From NCBI GenBank assembly GCA_030533415.1, contig JAUNJE010000007.1, positions 17,870 through 81,869 of the forward strand: a stretch of 64,000 nt of DNA. The letters run 5' to 3'. Of this stretch, positions 58,690 to 64,000 are shown one piece after another (within the stretch, counting starts at the first letter, position 1; every line of letters begins with the position of its first letter). The translations under genes and the position numbers were made by a program. The stretch comes from Eubacteriales bacterium. Lineage in GTDB: Bacteria; Bacillota; Clostridia; Oscillospirales; Oscillospiraceae. The notes below the pieces were generated by a model. That model was not told the origin of the DNA, ran no database searches, and saw only the letters and a program-made list of their open reading frames with translations.

Positions 58690-61224
58690 TTATTTACGGA
58701 AATGGGCCTGCATTTCCTGCCGGGCCGATTCCACCTCTTCCCGCAGCTCCCTTGCGGACATCCGCAGAACGCCGCTGCGGAAGGAGGACAGCTGCACCAG
58801 GCTGTCAGAGGAGGCCACCCGGACGGCATAGTTGCTGCCGATCTCATAGGCCAGGGCCTCGATATAGGCGTCTGCGGTCTGCCCTTCTTTGGTAAACACC
58901 ACCTGGATATTGTGGAATTGGCTCTTTTCTCCCGGATTCCCCTTCTGCTTATAGCCGTCAAATACCACCACCAGCCGGTATTTGGTAAAGCCCGCATAGC
59001 TGGACAGGATATCGCATAGCTGCCGCCGGGCCGCGTCCAGGTCCTCTTTTGCCTGGGCCGCCAAGTCCTCCCAGGCAAAAATCATGTTATAGCCGTCCAC
59101 GATGATATATTTTTGCTTAGGCGCCCGGATGGGAACTTCCTCCGTGGCCGGACGGTTGGCAGCGGGACGGTAGAGAGGGCGGCGAATGGGACCAAACTCC
59201 CGCTCCATGATTTTTTCCAGCTCCTTGTCATCCACCCGGATGTTGCGGGTGAGGATCTGGGGGGCTTTTTCCTCCTTCAGGCCGCTTTCCAGGTGCATGT
59301 AATCCTTCACCTGCTGCCATTTCACGGTGAAGCCGGCACCATGGGCGCAGAAAACGGAGTCGGGGGTGTTGTCCAGGTCGGCTTCGGGATCGTAACCGGT
59401 TTCCGCCAGCACTGCCTCCGTATTGTGGCAGGGGGCGTAGCCGTGAAGAGACAGCTGCAGCCTGCCCCGTCCCTGGGTATAGGCCGCCAGGGTATCCGCA
59501 TAATCTTTTACCTCTGACGCGGGGACAAGGCCCTTTAAGGTTGAAAGGTTACCGGCGGCCTCCGGGGCGTCGAATTCGCCGCCCATGGCCCGGATGTCGG
59601 TGATGGCCCTTCCGATCTGCTCTGTGGGCATGGTCAGGGCAAAGCCGTACCAGGGCTCCAGCAGGATGGACTTTGCCTGCATCAGGCCCTGGCGAACGGC
59701 CCGGTAGGTGGCCTGCCGGAAGTCTCCGCCCTCCGTGTGCTTTAAGTGGGCTTTTCCCACCAAAAGCGTGATTTTCATGTCCGTAATGGGCGCACCGGTG
59801 AGCACGCCCCGGTGAATCTTTTCTTCCAGATGGGTCAGGATCAGGCGCTGGTAGTTTCCATCCAGCACATCCGTGGAGCAGGCGGTGCCGAATACCAGTC
59901 CGCTTCCCCGGGGCAGCGGCTCCAAAAGCAGGTGAACCTCGGCATAGTGGCGCAGAGGCTCAAAATGTCCCACGCCCTCTACGGTGTTTTCAATGGTTTC
60001 CTTATAAAAAATCCGGCGGTCGTCCAGCGTGATATCCAGGCCAAAGCGCTGCTGAACCAGGCTGCGAAAAATTTCCAGCTGGACTCGGCCCATAATCTGG
60101 ACGTGAATTTGTCCGTTTTCCCACAGCAAATGGAGTTGGGGGTCTTCCTCCTCCAACTGGCGCAGCTTTGGCAGGACCAGGGATGGGTCGCTGCCCTTGG
60201 GCAGATTTACCCGGTAGGTCATGACAGGTTCCAGGGCATAGGGCTGCCCTGCCGGCTCTGCCCCCAGGGCCTGTCCCGCGAAGGTCCCGGTCAGGCCCGT
60301 GACCGCCGCTGTTTCCCCTGGAAGAATTTCCTCCCGAAGGGTGAATTTTTCGGCGGAATAGCGGCGAAGCTGGACTGCCTTTTCTTCTAGCTGCTCACCA
60401 TTTGAGTTTACATAACACAAGGGAGCGCGGACTTTCAGGCTTCCGCCCGTGACCTTCAGCCAGGTAAGACGGTTGCCCTGGGGATCCCGGGAGATTTTGT
60501 AGACCCGGGCCGCAAATGCTTCCGGGTATTCCCTGACCGGGGCATAGTGGTCCAAAACCTCCAAAAGCCTGTCTACACCGTCCAGTTTCAGGCCGGAACC
60601 AAAGCAGCAGGGGAACAGCTTCCGCTTGGAAACCAATCCCCGGAGGTTCCCTTCCGTGACGGTGCCGCTTTCCAGATAATTTTCCAGCAGCGCCTCATCG
60701 CACAGGGCGGCGTTTTCCGCGACGGAGGCGAAATCCGCGCCAAAGTCCACGCAGGCGGGAGACAGCTGCTCCTGCAGCTGGGCCAGCAGCTTCCCCTTCT
60801 CCGTTCCGGGCAAGTCCATTTTGTTGATAAACAGAAATACCGGAACATGATAACGCTCCAGCAGCCGCCATAGGGTCAGAGTATGGGCCTGGACCCCGTC
60901 GGTGCCGCTGATGACCAGCACGGCGCAGTCCAAAATGGGCATCGTCCGTTCGGCTTCGGTGGAAAAATCCACATGCCCGGGGGTATCCACCAGGGTGATT
61001 TCCCTGCTGGCGGTTTTCAAAAGGGCCTGCTTGGAAAAAATCGTAATGCCCCTGGCCCGCTCCAGGGCATGGGTATCGAGATAGGCGTCCTTGTGATCCA
61101 CCCGTCCCAGGGTGCGGCGCGCGCCGGAGCAATAGAGCAGGGCTTCGCTTAAGGTGGTTTTGCCCGCGTCAACATGGGCCAATAGAGCAATACTACATGG
61201 CGCTTTTTTCGGTTCATTACTCAT
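58690..61224 (-). CDS. TetM/EF-G-like translational GTPase fused to a YacP/Rae1-type NYN nuclease domain
   Basis: An 844-residue two-part protein. Residues 1 to about 640 are a translational GTPase of the ribosomal-protection (TetM/TetO) branch: AHVDAGKT at 16-23, RGITI at 58-62, DTPGH at 80-84 and NKMD at 134-137, then domains II-V. The domain IV tip region reads KHTEGGDFRQATYRA and lacks the TetM loop that displaces tetracycline. Residues 704-844 form an NYN/PIN-like domain of the YacP type, with acidic motifs IIVDGYNMIF, VVVFDGYK, QTADAYIEAL and VASSDSLVQ. In Bacillus, YacP is Rae1, an A-site mRNA endonuclease. The fusion suggests a GTPase that delivers or positions a nuclease on the ribosome (inference). 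It probably does not confer tetracycline resistance. Confidence 0.9.
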   Translation of the reverse strand: MSNEPKKAPCSIALLAHVDAGKTTLSEALLYCSGARRTLGRVDHKDAYLDTHALERARGITIFSKQALLKTASREITLVDTPGHVDFSTEAERTMPILDCAVLVISGTDGVQAHTLTLWRLLERYHVPVFLFINKMDLPGTEKGKLLAQLQEQLSPACVDFGADFASVAENAALCDEALLENYLESGTVTEGNLRGLVSKRKLFPCCFGSGLKLDGVDRLLEVLDHYAPVREYPEAFAARVYKISRDPQGNRLTWLKVTGGSLKVRAPLCYVNSNGEQLEEKAVQLRRYSAEKFTLREEILPGETAAVTGLTGTFAGQALGAEPAGQPYALEPVMTYRVNLPKGSDPSLVLPKLRQLEEEDPQLHLLWENGQIHVQIMGRVQLEIFRSLVQQRFGLDITLDDRRIFYKETIENTVEGVGHFEPLRHYAEVHLLLEPLPRGSGLVFGTACSTDVLDGNYQRLILTHLEEKIHRGVLTGAPITDMKITLLVGKAHLKHTEGGDFRQATYRAVRQGLMQAKSILLEPWYGFALTMPTEQIGRAITDIRAMGGEFDAPEAAGNLSTLKGLVPASEVKDYADTLAAYTQGRGRLQLSLHGYAPCHNTEAVLAETGYDPEADLDNTPDSVFCAHGAGFTVKWQQVKDYMHLESGLKEEKAPQILTRNIRVDDKELEKIMEREFGPIRRPLYRPAANRPATEEVPIRAPKQKYIIVDGYNMIFAWEDLAAQAKEDLDAARRQLCDILSSYAGFTKYRLVVVFDGYKQKGNPGEKSQFHNIQVVFTKEGQTADAYIEALAYEIGSNYAVRVASSDSLVQLSSFRSGVLRMSARELREEVESARQEMQAHFRK

Positions 61225-61352
61225 AACAACATGGCCCCCTGACCTGTTTCGTAAGGGTATTATAGCAGGTCAAGGGGCTTTCGTCGATAGAATTTATGGA
61301 ATTTGGAATAAAATGTAGTCCTGGCGCAGGGAGATGCGATCACATCAGCTTC

Positions 61353-63176
61353 TTAGCACGCCAGCCATCGGAAACCATATCCGGTCAAGTCAATATTACG
61401 CAAATCTTCTGCGCCTCCAAATATCAGATTCAAGACTTGTCCTTCACCCAAATTACAGGTGACCGGCTTTTCTGAGAAATTAAACAGCAGCAGTAATTCT
61501 TCCCCATTGTACTTCCGGGAAATGCCCAGGACGGAGTCACAGCCAGTATCCAGAACAGTCACTATGGCGTCTGAGCGGAAGGCAGGGTGTTCTGTGCGGA
61601 TAGTTTCCAGCTTGCGCAGGAACGAAAAGGCTTTTCCCTGTACTGTAGAAATATCCGTCCGTAGCGCCGCTTTCTCCCAGTCGAAATTACCTCGATGCAG
61701 ATAGCGGCTGTCATCCATTTTATCCGGATCTGCTTTATAAGAATTGTCGTTAAACTGGGCAACCTCATCACCGCTATACAGAACCGGGATGCCGCTCTGG
61801 CTGAACATCCAGGCGTGGAGCATCCAGAAACAAAGCAGGGATTGATCCATCAGTGCATCCTCTTTTGTTTCTGCTGCTTTTTCCAGACCTGTCAGAGATG
61901 CTGTGGTTCCGCAGAGGCGGGCATCCCCCAGCCTGGGATCATCGTTATACAATTCGCCTTTTGACCAGCTGCCGGGGAGCTTTCCTGTGAACCAGTCGTT
62001 CAGGTATTTTTTGTGGGCTACTTCCGTGATGCTGAACTGTTCCAGCCAGGGATAATCCAGACCCCAGCCGATGTCATCGTGACAGCGCAGATAGTTCTGG
62101 AACAGACAGGTTTCCGGCAGCGCCGTGACCTGCTCCATCTGCCGTTTTAGCAGTCTGACATCTCTTGTGGCAACGGTGTGCCAGGTGGTGCACATGGTGG
62201 TAACGTTATAGAGCATATCGCACTCAGGTTTCGCCACAGTGCCAAAGTAGGGAGCCACCTTCTTGGGTTCCATGACTACCTCACCCAGCAGCAGGACACT
62301 GGGACAGACGATCTGGACAGCCAAATGCATCATGCGAACCAGCGTGTGCACCTTGGGCAGGTTCCGACAGTCGGTACCCAGCTCCTTCCAGATGTAGGGC
62401 ACAGCATCCAGCCGGATCACATCCATACCCTGATTGGCAAGGTACAGCAGATTTTCCACCATGTCATTGAATACCATGGGATTGGCATAGTTTAAGTCCC
62501 ACTGGAAGGGATAGAAGGAGGTCATAACAATCTGACCATCCTCCAGTTTGGTAAAGTTGCCAGGAGCCGTGGTGGGAAAAACCTGAGGCACAGTCTTTTC
62601 AAATTCATTTGGAATATCCCAATTATCATAGAAAAAATAACGGCTTCTGGCCACCGGATCCCCGGCTCGGGCAGCCTTTGCCCATGCGTGTTCCTCGCTG
62701 GTGTGGTTCAACACAAAGTCCAGGCACAGCACCATCCCTTTTTCATGGCAGGCATCTGCCAGCTCAGCGAGATCTTCCATGGTTCCGAGATCGGGACGGA
62801 CCTTGCGGAAATCGGATACGGCATAACCGCCGTCAGACTTGCCTTTGGGGGAATCCAACAGAGGCATCAGGTGTAAATAGTTGATGCCGCATTCCGTAAG
62901 ATAGGATAGCTTCTCCTGCACACCCTTCAACGTTCCACCGAAGTTGGCTGGGTACATCATCATGCCCAGCAGCTTATTGGAGCGATACCAGTCCGGCTCC
63001 GCCAGACGTTTTTCATCGATAGCCCGCAGGGCATCCTTCCGAGCATTCCACTGTGTCTCCAGCATCTGAACAAAGTAATCAAATGCTTCCATATCATTAT
63101 GGTAAAGCTCACAATATAGCCATTTCAGTTCATCATAGCAATTATCCAGACGAGCAGTAAAAACAGAATTCTCCAT
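61353..63176 (-). CDS. Amylosucrase-like GH13 alpha-glucanotransferase/hydrolase
   Basis: A 607-residue cytosolic GH13 enzyme. The helical N-terminal domain (1-65), the MMYPANFGGTLKGVQEKLSYL start of the barrel, DFVLNHTSEEH, the nucleophile in VIRLDAVPY (D257), acid/base in LLLGEVVM (E299) and RCHDDIGWGL (D367) match GH13 subfamily 4 (amylosucrase, sucrose hydrolase). A C-terminal beta domain ends the protein. Substrate is likely sucrose, but sucrose hydrolase and related activities cannot be separated by eye. Start at 63176 behind GAGGAAGG. It lies downstream of a sugar ABC ATPase, separated by a terminator. Confidence 0.88.
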   Translation of the reverse strand: MENSVFTARLDNCYDELKWLYCELYHNDMEAFDYFVQMLETQWNARKDALRAIDEKRLAEPDWYRSNKLLGMMMYPANFGGTLKGVQEKLSYLTECGINYLHLMPLLDSPKGKSDGGYAVSDFRKVRPDLGTMEDLAELADACHEKGMVLCLDFVLNHTSEEHAWAKAARAGDPVARSRYFFYDNWDIPNEFEKTVPQVFPTTAPGNFTKLEDGQIVMTSFYPFQWDLNYANPMVFNDMVENLLYLANQGMDVIRLDAVPYIWKELGTDCRNLPKVHTLVRMMHLAVQIVCPSVLLLGEVVMEPKKVAPYFGTVAKPECDMLYNVTTMCTTWHTVATRDVRLLKRQMEQVTALPETCLFQNYLRCHDDIGWGLDYPWLEQFSITEVAHKKYLNDWFTGKLPGSWSKGELYNDDPRLGDARLCGTTASLTGLEKAAETKEDALMDQSLLCFWMLHAWMFSQSGIPVLYSGDEVAQFNDNSYKADPDKMDDSRYLHRGNFDWEKAALRTDISTVQGKAFSFLRKLETIRTEHPAFRSDAIVTVLDTGCDSVLGISRKYNGEELLLLFNFSEKPVTCNLGEGQVLNLIFGGAEDLRNIDLTGYGFRWLAC

Positions 63177-63201
63177 GGCAACTACCTTCCTCTCTCTTTG
63201 G

Positions 63202-63230
63202 AAAAAGGGCCGGATGATCCGACCCTTTTT
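63202..63230 (-). terminator. Terminator between the ABC ATPase and GH13 genes
   Basis: AAAAAGGG-C-CGGAT pairs with ATCCG-A-CCCTTTTT, with one internal mismatch and a single-base loop; T runs follow on both strands. It lies 13 bp past the ATPase stop on the minus strand. Confidence 0.8.
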
Positions 63231-63242
63231 TATTTTTCAAAA

Positions 63243-64000
63243 TCAGGCTTCCAGGTTGATGCCGGTCTCCTTGTTGAACAGGTGGCAGACATGACCAGGG
63301 AAGGTGAAGTTGACAGTGGAGCCGTTGGACAGAGCGGCGACTTCTGCGCCGGTCATGTTCATGGTGGAGACCACCAGAACCACATCGCGGCCCATGGAGG
63401 TGACGTGCAGGTGGACGGAGGAGCCCATCATTTCGGACACATCGACCTTGCCCTCGATGCCGGTGCCCAGCTCGATGTGCTCAGGACGGACGCCCAGAAC
63501 CACATCCTGCTCGGGGACGTTGTTCTTGGCCAGGGCAGCCTGCTTCTCCTCGGACAGGGTCACAGTGATCTTGTCCAGCTGGACAGCGTACTTGCCGTCG
63601 ACCTTAACCAGCTTGGCGTTGTCGAACATGTTCATCTGAGGGGTGCCGATGAAGGTGGCGACGAACAGGTTGTAGGGATGGTTGAAGACCTCCTGAGGGG
63701 TACCGATCTGCTGGATGAAGCCGTCCTTCATAATGACGATCCGGTCGCCCAGGGTCATAGCCTCAGTCTGGTCATGGGTAACATAGATGAAGGTGGTGTT
63801 GATGCGCTCACGCAGCTTGATGATCTCAGCACGCATCTGGTTACGGAGCTTGGCGTCCAGGTTGGACAGGGGCTCGTCCATCAGCATGACCTGAGGAGCA
63901 CGAACGATAGCACGACCGATGGCAACACGCTGACGCTGACCGCCAGACAGAGCCTTGGGCTTACGGCCCAGGTACTGGGTGATGTCCAGGATCTCAGCGG
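63243..64000 (-). CDS. Carbohydrate ABC transporter ATPase (MsmK/UgpC/MalK type), 5' part cut by window
   Basis: The visible 252 codons cover the C-terminal two thirds of an ATPase that energises sugar uptake. The frame stays open to the window edge and contains the signature LSGGQRQRVAIGRAIVR, Walker B VMLMDEPLSNLDAKLR, the H-loop FIYVTHDQTEAMTLGD and the regulatory TOBE/OB domain (DVVLGVRPEHIELG onward). Walker A lies beyond the window. MsmK-type ATPases often serve several importers. Neighbouring GH13 enzyme suggests sucrose or glucan use. Confidence 0.94.
   Translation of the reverse strand, partial: AEILDITQYLGRKPKALSGGQRQRVAIGRAIVRAPQVMLMDEPLSNLDAKLRNQMRAEIIKLRERINTTFIYVTHDQTEAMTLGDRIVIMKDGFIQQIGTPQEVFNHPYNLFVATFIGTPQMNMFDNAKLVKVDGKYAVQLDKITVTLSEEKQAALAKNNVPEQDVVLGVRPEHIELGTGIEGKVDVSEMMGSSVHLHVTSMGRDVVLVVSTMNMTGAEVAALSNGSTVNFTFPGHVCHLFNKETGINLEA

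Noticed and set aside
58690-61224. Tetracycline resistance by ribosomal protection
   Set aside because: The GTPase branch is similar, but the domain IV tip lacks the TetM/TetO loop and the protein carries a nuclease domain, so a resistance role is not supported.

Overview
The window reads as chromosomal DNA of a spore-forming, Gram-positive clostridium, most likely a gut member of the Oscillospiraceae. The support is a SpoIIE phosphatase at the left edge, clostridial families (DUF6440, DUF6809-like, RicT, RnpM, family II CBS pyrophosphatase), G+C-rich coding DNA with short AT-rich gaps, strong AGGAGG ribosome binding sites, and dispersed palindromic repeats. This placement is inference, since no 16S rRNA is present. 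About 63 protein genes, three tRNAs, one riboswitch and two copies of a small mobile element can be supported.

Region 1-10.5 kb: 3' part of spoIIE, a decayed membrane gene, a Gly-Arg-His tRNA cluster, an lspA-rluD-HAD phosphatase operon, an HPr-like gene, then tRNA/rRNA modification genes (mtaB, queH, a THUMP methyltransferase), a lipid-kinase-like gene and an MBL hydrolase. Region 10.5-17.4 kb is mostly minus strand: a 208-bp MITE-like element, a membrane-anchored GH25 muramidase, zinc-ribbon membrane proteins, a YegP protein, a ThiT thiamine transporter under a TPP riboswitch with a visible terminator, HIT, a small export protein and an amidohydrolase.

Region 17.5-28.8 kb: a U32 protein, the maf-mreC-mreD-PBP2 cell-shape operon, a secreted deacetylase, and rlmA-prfA-tsaE-tsaB-upp. 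Region 28.8-34.7 kb: an NfeD-SPFH-DUF6440 membrane operon, a KdpDE-like two-component pair, and malQ. Region 34.8-44.7 kb is the translation operon rimP-nusA-rnpM-ylxQ-infB-(HD-like protein)-rbfA-nrnA-truB-ribF, with a leader hairpin at its start and an unfamiliar HD-type gene inside it.

Region 44.8-57.2 kb: CapA-like protein, a second MITE copy lying in the asparaginase leader, CBS pyrophosphatase, holB-ricT, an LTA-synthase-like sulfatase, a divergent XRE regulator/small-protein pair with a palindromic operator, an orphan Na+-decarboxylase beta subunit with a 43-residue gamma-like partner, and an ion permease. Region 57.2-64 kb: a repeat island, EamA and PsiE-like membrane proteins, a translational GTPase fused to a YacP/Rae1-type NYN nuclease domain, an amylosucrase-like GH13 enzyme and the end of a sugar ABC ATPase.

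The most interesting item is the GTPase-NYN fusion at 58690-61224. It joins a ribosome-binding EF-G/TetM-like factor to the domain family of the A-site endonuclease Rae1. The next is the HD-like gene embedded between infB and rbfA. The MITE pair with 9-bp target duplications is the clearest mobile-DNA signal.
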